A DNA stretch of 64,000 nucleotides from Nelumbo lutea (Eukaryota > Streptophyta > Magnoliopsida > Proteales > Nelumbonaceae). Below are positions 47,604 to 59,000 of the stretch, in pieces. Within the stretch, counting starts at the first letter, position 1. Each line of letters starts with the position of its first letter. Location of the stretch: NCBI GenBank assembly GCA_022828595.1, contig JAKGHH010000001.1, positions 120,106,999 through 120,170,998 of the forward strand. Reading direction: 5' to 3'. The position numbers and the translations under genes were made by a program. The notes under the pieces were generated by a model. The model searched no databases. It was not told the DNA's origin and was given only the letters and a program-made list of their open reading frames with translations.

Positions 47604-50600
47604 CTAAGAGGCATCCACGGCGGTGGGGGCAGGGACCTCAGTGACTTCAATAGTTGGGACCTTGGCTACAAGAGTAGTTGAACCCTCAACAGTAAGAGGG
47701 ACTTCTTCTCTTGGGAGCCTCAACTGATCCATCAGGAAGTTGGGCATCAGCTTCAGTATTAGAAGCTTTGCATCCTTGAAGCCCTCCAAATAGGAGTCCG
47801 CCCCATAGTCAATGAGGCAGTGCTGGTACTCCTCCGACATCCTCTAGGTGGCAATGTCATCTTTAGCTTTCTGCTTGGCCACCATCACCTGAGCCCGGGC
47901 AACCGCCAAGGCCTCGTCCAATTGGACACGCCTCTGCTCAGATTGCCTCAGCATGTCATCGGCCTTCTTCAAGGCCTCCTTCAACTCGGACGTAAGGGAC
48001 TTCACTGCTGTAAGGTCCTCCTCCACTGTCCTCCACAGCTCTTTCTCCTCGTTCATAGCCGAGGTAGCTGATTCTCGGCCACTCTCGGCCTTGGCAAACC
48101 ACACCCCAAGCTGCTCTTTCTACTCCTCGGCCTTCTTCAGGTGTTGGACAAGAAGCCTGACCCGGTCGCCTAGACCGATGAAATACCTGTCTGCCTGCAT
48201 CAAGAACACCTTCGTCAGTAACTTAGACAGGAAAGATGGTCTTAACCTAGAAAGTTAAGCAAGAAGAAATGTACCTCGGACAAGAGATCGAGAGCATAAT
48301 CTCAGAGAACCAGTGGGCTCTCATTCATCATCGCCAAATGGTCCCTCTAAGGGAGCATCCCCTTGATCAAGGCCCTGTCGATCCCCTGGTGTCGAGGGAG
48401 TCACCCTCTCTAACATCCCATTAAAGACAAAACGTCCATCGTGTCACCAACTGCCCCTCACCTTGTGGCTCAGATGAAGGGTGGGGACTTGAAGGGTGAG
48501 GCCCCCTTGTCTGAGGGCCCCATGGGCGTGCTAAAACCTTCTCCTCCTCAATCGGGCAGTCCTTGTGCACCACCCTCTTCCCATAGGGGGTTGACGAGGA
48601 TCAGCCAAGCTCTTCCGGCCAAATTCTCAGTGCTGGTACCCATGACTGGCCTCTAACCTCGGTCGGCTCTAGTAGCAGTAGGAACTGGAGGCCGAGGTGT
48701 CCTCTCAGCCAACGCCATCTCCTGTGATGTTTGTCTTTTCAATGGGCAGTCACCAGGCGTCTTCTTCTTAGACTTAGCCTTCTCAAGCAACATTATCTTG
48801 GCATTGACCAACATCTTTATTAGGAAACAAGGCAGGCATCAGTACCTCCAAACTGACGAGAAAGTCAATATGTTAAGAGCCAAAAGTAGGAACTCCCCTA
48901 CCAAGGCGGGTGGGACTAAGCCTAGCAAAAACCAAAGGGAGCTCTTCCTTCACTAGGGGCTTGGCTCGGATCATCCCCAACATGCGAATGTGGGTAATCA
49001 CCTCGTCTTCATCGTCCTGAAGAAAGACTTTGGCCTTCTCGACCGGCAAGCAAAGCTCCCCCCAGCCCGACCTTAATGACCAACCCTTGGGACAGAACAT
49101 AAAGAAGAATTTACTCTTCTAGTTATGCATAGAGGTTGTCTATGGCTCAACCTATCTGAGACTGGAAATAGTATATACCCTCCTCATGAGGGTGTGGCCT
49201 CGGCACAAGCATGGCACGGAAAATTTTTTGGGTCAGCTCTATGTTTCGAAGTCGAGCCACCACCAGCATAGAAATGATGACTGGCTGATCGAGATGTCGT
49301 ACTACCTCAGCAGCTCGGGGATGAGAGGATGGAGGGGAAAATTGAGGCCAAACTCTAAGAATTGTTGGTAAATATAGATTTCCCCCTCCTTTGGCATCTA
49401 CGGCCGATCACTGGTGCCGAGAACCCTAAGTCTATAAGATCGAGGGATATAGTAATTCCTAGCCAAGGCCTTCACCTAATTGAAGTCAAGGATACTATCA
49501 TGTTCCGAGCATAGAAGGTGTTCTATGCTTACCCCTTGGGCCACATACTCAGTCACCAACCTCGGGCTGAACTCGGGGACCTCCTCATAGATCCAACACT
49601 CTCACTGGAAGAGTCATTGCCCCTTCAGCTGCTTTCAACACCTATAGAGGTAATCCTCTTCCTCAGCACCTCAACCTTAGCCCTCAGAGCTAGGACCATG
49701 GGCTCGTTCGACACATCCCCACCGTTAGTAATGGCTGACGGGCTTCGAAAGCAGCTCGCTCCTGAAGGGTCTAGGTGTTAGACAGTTTTGTATGCCCTTA
49801 GCTCCAATCAGTTTTGATGTACTTTTGACATTTAGTGTAAATAAATAAAGTACATGTTTGATTCATGTTGAGTGGTATATTTCTGTGTAAGACCCTTAAA
49901 CTGGACACTTAATGAGACTCGTGTTAGTTTAGAACATTCACAGCCGTTGGATAAGTCTAGGAGATTTATCTTGCCAAGACTAACACTGGTGTGCTGCCAA
50001 GTGTTGGGGTGGCTTGTCTCAGCTGCCAGGGTGAGACCCAAGGTACACGCAGTGTAGGATTACTCGAATCCTTGAACCGGACCAGATTTCTAGTATTGCC
50101 CTGGACCTTGGAGATTTATGGACAAAACTGGAAAGTTACACCTGACCCCTAGACTCGATTATGATACTGCACTAGGTGTCAAATTGGGTTGTCTTTGATA
50201 TGCCAATCAGTGAGATCCTTAGCGGGGGTCAAAACCTGAGTATGTTGGGACAGTCTGAGAATTCATCTGGGTGGGTGATCATAGTGACAGGATCAGCCCC
50301 TTTGTCAGACAAAGGTAATGATCGGGGATGCACTCTCTCTGATGGAAACCAAACTGCCAGCAGTTGATTTCAATCGTTGGAATTTTTGTTTTTGCAAATT
50401 TTATATATATGATATATACTTAGATACGGTTTCAAAATGTTTGCAAATGGTTTTAATTCCCAGGATCCATGTTAGTAGAGAGTGCAGCACTGTTCCTTGC
50501 AGCTGAGGAGAGGTCATCCCTTATCGGGCAGTGTTTGATCATTACAGGCTAAGAGGTTAAGTGTAAGGCCATTTAGGTTAATACTTGATGGGCTAATCTT

Positions 50601-51939
50601 GCATCTATCGGCAGTTGATTTCAATCATTGGAATTTTTGTTTTTGCAAATTTTATATATATGATATATACTTATATACGGTTTCAAAATGTTTGCAAATG
50701 GTTTTAATTACCAGGAACCATGTTAGTAGAGAGTGTAGCACTATTCCTTGCAGCCGAGGGAGAGGTCCTCCCTTGTCAGGCAGTGTTTGATCATTACGGG
50801 CTAAGAGGTTAAGTGTGAGGCCATTTAGGGTAATACTTGATGGGCTAATCTTGCATCTGCCCACAGTCCCTATGTTTTTATAAAATGGCTTGGCCCAGGG
50901 ACCACTTAGTGTAAGTGTTGGGCCCATAAAGTCCACGTTATGGGCTCGAGGGGTTCACTGGGCTTTCTAGTGAATTCGGCTAGGCCTTGTAACAAAGGCT
51001 GGGGCGAACCTATGTAGCTGATCTGTAGATCAATGTTTGGGTCCTATGCCGTACAAAGAAGCCCAATTGGGCCTAAAAGCCCATTTCGACCTGGGTTTAT
51101 ATGATCAACCACTTAAGGGGCGTATCTGGGATTAGGGTTAGATAAAGGATTAGGGTTTTAACCCTATCCACTCTTGGAGGCCAAATCTGCAGATCAGGAG
51201 TGGGCTGACCTAAAAAGATAAGATTAAGATTAAGATTATCCCCTATCCAAATGCTGATTTGGATTGGGATAACTCCTAATAGAATTAGGAGGTTTCTTAA
51301 TCACTAAGAAAGGAGGAAACCCTAATCTAGAATTACAAGAATTCAACCTAGGGTTTTGCAGTAACAACTTCTGCAATCTGAGATAGAATCTCACCTTCCC
51401 TGGAGTGAAATCAGCATTCACGCCACTTTCAGCTCTAGGGTTCTCCTCCAGCCGCCACCGCCTTACTACTTGGTTCAAACTCCTCTGAATGGATGATCAA
51501 GAAGTTGGTTCTTGAGTTCAGTCTTTGCTGAAAGACTGATTTGGTTCGGTGCTCTAAGCCTCCAATGGATTCTTCGAAGAGTTCGGTACATGGGACGTAC
51601 ACTGTTGGTTCTGCCCCACCGTCGCTGTGTCATCTTCAGCGGGAGCAGATCTTGGATCTTTCTTTGGGCGTGAACACCGACGTTGGGAGATCTTCATTCT
51701 CCGTATCAGGTATAACCCTTCCCTTTGTTCTTGGTTCAGATCTAGTCTGGTTTGGTTCGAGTAGGATCCTTGAATCTTGATTCTAAAATCAGGGAATACG
51801 ATTCCCAGTTGGAAGAAAGGTAGGAAATTTTTGAAATTCTCCCACCCATTCTGCAACCTTTTTGGCATTCATATGATGGATCCTACCATTCTTTCACTAG
51901 GAGTTCATAGCACTCTAGATTGTAGTCGGAGTAAGACAT
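47604..51939 (-). pseudogene. Extra antisense ORF of element C (Transposase_28 type)
   Basis: On the minus strand the ATG at 51939 opens MSYSDYNLECYEL. A solo LTR then interrupts it about 13 codons in (49776-51896), and the frame resumes at 49775. Further on, with stops, come EGEIYIYQQFLEFGLNFPL, LLRYYDISISHHF and CPKGWSLRSGWGEL. The last two blocks are fairly intact: an 86-codon coiled coil (EKELWRTVEEDLTAVKSL, 48104-47844) and EEYQHCLIDYGADSYLEGFK with an acidic/Pro-rich tail to the stop at 47604. This is the clearest of the three antisense ORFs. Its product in Tat elements has no established function. Confidence 0.7.
49776..51896 (+). mobile_element. Solo LTR (2.1 kb), family copy 2
   Basis: It starts TGTTAGACAGTTTTGTATGC and ends CATTCTTTCA, with a perfect 5-bp duplication, CTAGG (49771-49775 and 51897-51901). 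It is homologous to 40487-42431. It carries an extra tandem duplication of about 240 bp (about 50350-50595 and 50605-50845). It interrupts the antisense ORF of element C. Confidence 0.9.
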
Positions 51940-52064
51940 AGATGCAAATGGGTTCTTTACCTAAGGAGACAAAGTTGGGAAAGCTCTAAGGAAACAGGAA
52001 GTCAAGGTCTTTGAAAGCAAACACACCAAGAAGTAAATGGTGAAAGCAAACGCGACTAAGGCTC

Positions 52065-52074
52065 CTATTTAAAG
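52065..52074 (-). promoter_or_regulatory. TATA-like box for the antisense ORF of element C
   Basis: On the minus strand CCTTTAAATAGGAG lies about 126 bp upstream of the ATG at 51939. The position matches the boxes of A and B. Confidence 0.4.
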
Positions 52075-52079
52075 GAGAA

Positions 52080-52834
52080 CGAACGGCCCAAATTGCCTCC
52101 AATCCAACGGATACAAAATGACCACCTCCATAGCCTAATTAGGTAACCGACACGTGTCGCTCACCTCAGGAAGACAAAATGACATCGGGCAAGGCAACCA
52201 GTCTTCTCACCACGCCTACTGGTTCGCCTAGCGGCATTGAACCGAAGGATGCAAAACCCAGCAAGCCTAGCACCCATCTTGCCTATGGACACAGTGCTAT
52301 GACCCGTCCTGTGCACGGCCCCGACCCGGAGCCCATCTTAGGCACGACTCTGACCCACCAACGCGAGAACTCGTGGCACACACGGTCTGTGCCCGCCATT
52401 GAAATCCATCCTCCACATGGGTTATGGCTCATCAACAGCGAGATTCGTTTTGCACGTGGATAAGTCACAACCTCTTGTCACCAAGTGCTACCCTTGGTGA
52501 CCCTAGTCGAGGCCGACGCCTCAAGCAGACTCACCTCAGCACCAGTCAAAAACAAGACAAGGGCAAGTGCCCCTTACTCCCGTATCCAACACGGACCCGA
52601 ACTCATGGACACCGAGGCCTCCGGACAGCAAAAGCCTCCACAGCATCCCTCAATGGCCAGTAACGAAGACCAAGTCGACACCACCGCAAGCGACGTTGAG
52701 TGCATCCTCATCAGCCGAGGCCGAGGCCCTCATCAGACAAGCCCATAGGCGCCTCCAAGGACAATGCACTCTCTTCGGCCAAAGTTAAGGTTCTCAGCTT
52801 AGACCTCCTCCACGGCCTTGAGAGTGGGGGCAAA
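52080..52834 (+). other. 3' internal region and polypurine tract of element C
   Basis: This non-coding region ends in AGAGTGGGGGCAAA (52821-52834), a good polypurine tract directly before the 3' LTR. Plus-strand frames of 60-95 codons occur but show no domain. Confidence 0.6.
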
Positions 52835-53349
52835 TGATGTAGGGAACCAATAGCACGCGCACACACGGCAGACGGCGGCTTCTAGGCAGACCCAATGAGG
52901 GCACATGTAGAACAGAGGCCGACGTGCTACCTAGAGCCAATGATGCGGCCACACACGGCGGCCTCAGATGACCGCTCTTTTCAGGGCTGAACCACATCCT
53001 GGCCATCCAAGCCCACCTACCTCCAAGTGGCTTCAAGTATAAATAAGGGACAACCCTCCCAAAGTAAACATCTAGAATCTAGACTCAAGACTATTAAGAA
53101 CTCTCTAGTTTCCTTTGTGGCCTCATCTGAGTGTTCTCGCCTCAGGCCTCGCCCACCTGGTGTTGCACCCGTACTAATTTGATTGCCAGAATCCCCGCCT
53201 CGGGTTAGCACCCGGGGCCTCTGACATTCTCCCTCTCCGCAGGTCCGACCTACCAGTCCTCAACCACAGCAGACTTCAGAATCCTCAGCCAGCCTTTGGC
53301 TCGAAAGCAAAATTACAGTGTTGCACTCAGCCCATCCTAGGCAGCAACA
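52835..53349 (+). repeat. 3' LTR of element C
   Basis: It starts TGATGTAGGGAACC just after the polypurine tract. It has AAGTATAAATAAGGGAC (TATA box, about 53036) and ends near CTAGGCAGCAACA. The end position is estimated. The 5' LTR of C is absent, so its target duplication cannot be checked. Confidence 0.6.
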
Positions 53350-54027
53350 GATTCTTTAGGCATCGACAAAGTAGTTAAAAGTAGTTAAAGATATGTAGGC
53401 TTTTCTCTCTCGGTTGAAATGTTACACCACCGAGGATTTAAGGGAAGAAGCTGTCATAGCTCAAGAGAAAGACTTGTTTCAAACTAGGCCAGTTCGGCTT
53501 ATGAGGTCCCTTGGGTATCAGCGTGGGAAAGGTCTAGGTAAAGATCTTCAGGGTATCCGAAAGGTTATAGGGATTTTGAACCTAGGGCTCCCAAAGGTTA
53601 TGTTCCTTATTCTCATAATTCGTCTGACTATTTTGTTCGTGCAGATGATGACTCCACTACTCTACCTTCTATTCCTGAGAGACCAATGAGTTCTAAAGTA
53701 GATGTGGTGAATGTCCTTGTGCTAGTTATTTCTGATTCCAGGGAGGTTGATACTAAAATATTTACCGTCGAAGATGAAGACAGCCTACCATTGTCTTTTG
53801 TATTGGCTAGTCTTGGGTCTACGACATAAGCAAGGACCATGGCCATAAACCATGAAGTGAAGAGGTTCATGATTTTATCATGGAGATTCAAGTTTTTTGT
53901 GAGGGTCTACGTCACCAGCTGGATCTGCGATCGTAGACAAAGGATTGGGTGGCGCTGTTGGTAATGTTTTAGGTGTTCATTCTAGTTCTTGTACAGAGTG
54001 TAGGTGTTGAAGTACATTCTAGTAGTC
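53350..54027 (+). pseudogene. Retroelement-like fragment with a G-patch motif
   Basis: A frame starting near 53414 reads EEAVIAQEKDLF and MRSLGYQRGKGLGKDLQGI, which fits a G-patch. After a frameshift it continues FEPRAPKGYVPYSHNSSDYF and an acidic segment (STTLPSIPERPMSS), then VEDEDSLPLSF and a stop. G-patch motifs of the form GY..G.GLG..LQGI occur upstream of the protease in some plant Ty3/gypsy polyproteins, which is my preferred reading. A captured host G-patch gene is possible. No start, protease or RT follows. Confidence 0.4.
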
Positions 54028-54194
54028 TTCGATGAGGGTTGCTGGGATGAAGATGATGAGGATTCATAAGAGCTATTTGCATTTTGAACACCATGGTTTC
54101 ATAAGATGGTATTTCATGGAGTTGATGAACGCCCAGACTCAGATCATCAGGTGAGGTGGGTGGGCTTGGAAGTTGGAGATGTTGGTCCATGTAC
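54028..54194 (+). pseudogene. Truncated second copy of the small gene (1656-1970)
   Basis: From CTTCGATGAGGGTTGCTGG the sequence matches 1869 onward (FDEGCWDEDDEDS). About 45 bp of coding sequence are then deleted, giving a stop right after EDS, and the 3' flank follows (CATGGTTTCATAAGATGG). The first 70 codons are missing. This is the left edge of the duplicated segment. Confidence 0.75.
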
Positions 54195-55407
54195 TTAGGG
54201 GTGTCAATTGATCGGTTTTGATTTGGATCCAATCCGATCTAAACCTTATCAAATTAGATTTGGATTGTCCATTATAATTATTGGATTGGGTCAATCCAAA
54301 ACAAATTGGTCCATATTCTTATTGGTTTGAATTGGACCTAAACCAAATTTCCAATAATCTGATCATGAGGTCAAACTCTTGTCTAATTTGAAATCAATCA
54401 AAACTGAAGCCAATATAAAATCAATTTTATGAAACTACTTTTACGAAAGCATTTTTATAAAATCACTTTTATGAAACTACTTTTACGAAAGCATTTTTAT
54501 AAAAGTAATTTTATGAAAAGTATCTTTACGAAAGCACTTTATAAGAATACTTTTACAAAAGCAATTTTATAAAAGTACTTTTATGAAATCACTTTTACAA
54601 AAGCACTTATACAAAAGTACTTTTACGAAAGCACTTTTATGAAAGCACTCTTACACAAAAGCACTTTTATGAAATCACTTTTACAAAAAATTTTTATGTA
54701 AGTACTTTTGTGAAAGCACTTTTATGAAAGAACTTTTATGAAAACACTTTTACGAAAACACTTCTACGAAAGTACTTTTATAAAAGTACTTTGAAAAAAA
54801 TATTTTTACAAAAGCACTGTTACAAAAGCACTTTTATGGAAGTACTCTTACACAAAAGCACTTTTATGAAATCACTTTTACAAAAAATTTTTATGTAAGT
54901 ACTTTTGTGAAAGCACTTTTATGAAAGAACTTTTATGAAAACACTTTTACAAAAACACTTCTACGAAAGTACTTTTATAAAAGTACTTTGAAAAAAATAT
55001 TTTTACAAAAGCACTGTTACAAAAGCACTTTTATGGAAGTACTTTTACAAAAACACTTACGAGTACTTTTATAAAAGTCTATAGAAGTATTTTTCTAAAA
55101 GTGCTTTTGTAAAATCACTTTTAAAAAGTACTTTTAATAAAGTGCTTTTGTAAAAACACTTTTGTGAAAATATTTTTATCAAACTACTTTTATAAAAGTG
55201 TTTTTTCAGTGCCAAAAGCGCTTTTATATAATTTTTGATATTTCATTCAGTTTGGATTGGATCCAATCCAATCTATTTACATTTTAATGGATTGGATTGA
55301 ATTTGGTTTGTATTGGATTTGGGCTGGATTGGGTCCAGTCCATTTGTAAGTGGACTCACATTGGACTGGATCAGGTTGGACCAAATCCAATCCAATTGAC
55401 ACCTTTA
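54195..55407. mobile_element. hAT-like non-autonomous element (1.2 kb) with a minisatellite core
   Basis: It starts TAGGGGTGTCAATTG and ends CAATTGACACCTTTA. A perfect 8-bp target duplication, CATGTACT, flanks it (54187-54194 and 55408-55415). The paralogous site at about 2097-2110 (CGTGTACTGTTAATTAATACC) is empty, which proves insertion after the duplication. The right end plus TSD is partly repeated at 55429-55475. No ORF. Confidence 0.88.
54420..55215. repeat. 14-bp minisatellite with a 197-bp higher-order repeat
   Basis: About 55 imperfect units of ACTTTTAYGAAAGC fill the core of the hAT-like element. A block beginning ACTCTTACACAAAAGC at 54647 recurs at 54844, a 197-bp higher-order period of about 14 units. 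Confidence 0.85.
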
Positions 55408-55415
55408 CATGTACT

Positions 55416-56054
55416 GTCAATTAATATCCAAATCCAATCCAATTGACACCTCTACATGTACTCTACATGTACTGTCAGTTAATATCAACTATCTGACTTG
55501 TAATTTATATAGAGAAAAGAAACATACAATTTATCACAAGTGTGCTTCTTTAAAATTTGTTATTGCTACTGTAATGATCATATAGATGATGAGCGGAGTG
55601 GCTCAATACTTGAGTAGATCAGACTTGACTGTCTCTGTTGTTTTCTTTTGATTGCTGCTTGTGTTCTTGATAGTATAGATATGATCATGTTTGTTTTCTT
55701 CTTTTTCCTGTTTCCATCTCTTGTGGTTCAGAAATGTTCATCACTATCCACTATTTATATGCTCAGTTTGGTTTTTAAAATATTGAGTCTCTGTTCGTTT
55801 TCGCTTACCCTAAGTGAGTTTATTGAGTAAGTGTTTTCTAAAGTAAAACTTGTCTGAGTAAATTTGGTTCTAGTATTCTTGTGCGATATAAGTTACTGAG
55901 TGACAAACTTACGGGCCCGAATCTATTCAGTGCAACATTTATCTTCTTATTGAGGCAACTAATGATCAAACATCTCATCCAGAAATAAAAACGTTAAGTA
56001 ATTTGAGGTCATGAAACCCAATACATATGAACAGTAAAATGTTGTAAAACTCAA
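55416..56054. other. Duplicated 3' flank between the small-gene stump and OPT copy 2
   Basis: It matches about 2105-2430 (GAGCGGAGTGGCTCAA; GTGGTTCAGAAATGTTC) with small indels. I see no gene. The last 80 bp are the 3' flank of OPT copy 2. Confidence 0.6.
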
Positions 56055-59000
56055 TTAATAGACGGGACACCCATCAACCACTATACCCTTAGCCGTAGGA
56101 CAAGAAGCTAAATCACAATGCTCGCCACCTGCACCCCACCAGTCCAAGCCTTTACCTTCCATGTTGAGTGAGAAGTAGAGCAACACCCCCATGAAAGCAA
56201 CCCCAGCATCCAGAGCTGCCGAAAGCACATAGTTATACCTCTGCCACCAGTTCTTTCGGTACCGGAAGATGAAGAAATTGAAAATCGTGCCAACCAAAAC
56301 CCAAGAAGTGTAATTCACTGTTGTTGCTGGAGGCATCATAGCTGTTGCTCCTAAGAGGACGGGGAGGTTAATTTGTGGAATCCAAGTTTGCTTGGGAAAC
56401 GTCTTGTGTAAAAGCCAGACCAGAAGTGGCCCCAAGGCACCGCCAAGGAAGAACCAGTTCAGTGCTGTGTAGTTTCCAAGAGTTCCAAAGATTCGTTTGG
56501 GTCCCACAAGACCCCAGATGACAGATGCATCGAAGAAGACACGATCACTTGGGCAAGTCCAAGGACTGTCCGGGGGGAGTATCTGATCATCACATATGTT
56601 TGGAATAGAATTCAGCAACCACATTGCCACAGCAATGTTGATCGTTCCAGCCATGATGGTTCCGATGAACTGGTTTGGTGGCCCAAATATGTAAATTCCA
56701 ACAGAAAAAACAATAAGAACATGATAAGTAAAATGAATCAAAAGAAAGTAAAATGTAGTAAACAACCAGAGCACAATTAAGATGGAAACGATGCGTCATC
56801 GATCGTGTCATCAGGCTGTCGTTATTCTTGTTTTCAGAAGATTGGAACAATCACATAATCGTTATTCTTGTTGTCGCCATTATCATTGCCATCATGGTGG
56901 TTGGTGGGAAGAAGAGTTCAACCCATAAAATGACTTAGGAAAGTCTATCAGCAAAGTCTGGCTTGTGTTTTGGCATGTTTTCAAAGAACTAATTTTGATG
57001 AATTTTGTGATTCTAAGAATCATTTTTAATTTTGGGTGTTCGGAAATTGCTGGATAATTAATTCTTTTTTGGGCTCAAAACTCATTCTGAGAGTTGATTC
57101 ACTGCAGCAAGAAAATTTAGCTTCACACTATTTTTGGCTCGAACTTGTTCTTCAAATAGTGATTCTTTGGGATAGAATTTTAGCAGACTTAGCCTGAAGC
57201 AAAAATAAGACCAAGAAATTTACTTCTTCGCCACCCTTTTGTTACAAGGGAAGCTTGCTGAAGTGCCATCGGTGTGTCAATGTATGCGTTTTGGGTGGGT
57301 TATTAGACTCTTTTTGTATGCAGGTATTGTCAATAGCCTTTTTGTAAATAGTAGTATGCTTTTTCAAGATGTTGATGTAATCTTCTGTTACTCTCCCAAA
57401 AGCTTAAGTTACTCTTTGAAGGGAGGTAGATAGTTTAGTGGAACTAAAACGTGTAAAGGTTAAGTACGAGATCTCTTCGATATTAAACTGTGTATTTGTA
57501 CTTGCCATCTTTAATGCAATGCAAAGTACATTTTGACTAATTTGTGTGTCATTGTTGTTGCTCTTATTACTTATTTCCTTGTTTGTAGGTTTGCACAATC
57601 AAATCGAGCACCGCATGGAGCCTTGTCCACTAGTCCCATGACACTTTAGTGAAAATAAAAACTTAAGCTTTTTTTCTTCTGATCTTCTCTTTCATGTGAA
57701 ACCAACGAAGGCATAATAGTATTATATATTTACCTTTATAACAAGGAATAATGGAGTTTAGAATAATAAAAAAAGAAGAAACATACCTGAACTAAGAACA
57801 TTGACTTTGGTGGAATCTTCATATAATGGCCTAGCTTGAAATCACTGAGAAAAGAAACAGCCTGAGCCATGCTGATATACCCATAGGTTTTGAAGCACAC
57901 ATTAGCTATAGGTTTTCCTGGTAATATGATACCCATGATGTACTCTGTGATGATGTTTAGACCTGGTGTCTGTAAACAAATTTAAAACATGGTTTGCTTA
58001 AAAAGCAGACAGATATTAAATCATTCCTGACCACCAAGAAGAAAGAGAAAAAGAATAATTTGCTTGATATATTTAAAATGCAAAATAGCACATATTCATA
58101 GCTATAGATATCTAGTTTGGGTTGAAGTGGTGAAAGAATTTTGTTTTGAGATTTAATCTTCATGTATTTTTCTAAAGTCAATTAGCTAAAAGCCAGATCA
58201 AGAAAAAGGACCCAACCTACATTTGAAGCTTCCTAAAATTGGGCTTTTTCAGAGGGGATCTTTTGAGCTACCGAGCTACTGGAAACCAAATGGAAAAAGA
58301 CCGATTTTATTGGCTTTGGTCTTTAAAAAGCACAAAAGATCTGCATAAAAGACAAGCCAAACAGGGACTAAATCTAGCTTGTACAAGCAACCCTTGTGAA
58401 CTTATGCCAAGTTATAGCCCGCAATTTTACTTAAGACATGATAAAATCCCAAGCAGTGACCAGCATTGGGTAGTGGCCTTTTTATATCATATTCAGTTTA
58501 CAATATTACTCTGAAGTGTTCACAAAACTTTCTCCCTTTCACTTCCGCCCTCCTCCAGCTTTTGTCCTAATTAGGCTGTTAAGTATAAATCTAGCTAGAA
58601 AGAAAGTGTTGAAATTGAATCAAAAAACAACTTAAAAAATTAAAATGACAAAAGATTATAAAAGAATAACTGTTTTTGTCACTGTACTTCAATTATAATC
58701 TCTTCTAGTATAATCAACTTCTAATTTCATTAGTCCAGAATAATGTTGTTAACTGAATATATGATACTTAAAGTAAAGCTCAACTCTATTACCTGATTTG
58801 TTGTAGCAGTAATGATGCTGATGGGAAGAGTAAAAATGAAGGCGAGGACAGAGGCAAAGAGGAGTCCCCACCAGGGCATCTGGACCTGATTTTTCAGGAA
58901 GATGCAAAGCAAAAGAGAGACTATGAGAGTTACTACAAGCATTAGGTAGAACCACCATCCAGGTATGTCACTGTACTTCTTCATCAATCTTGTGTGAATG

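Noticed and set aside
52179..52788. Overlapping plus-strand ORFs of 73-94 codons before the 3' LTR of element C
   Set aside because: No domain, no conservation with the matching part of element B, and they lie in the 3' untranslated zone of the element.
54420..55215. Minisatellite considered as a centromeric satellite array
   Set aside because: It is only 0.8 kb and lies inside a transposon with its own TSD.
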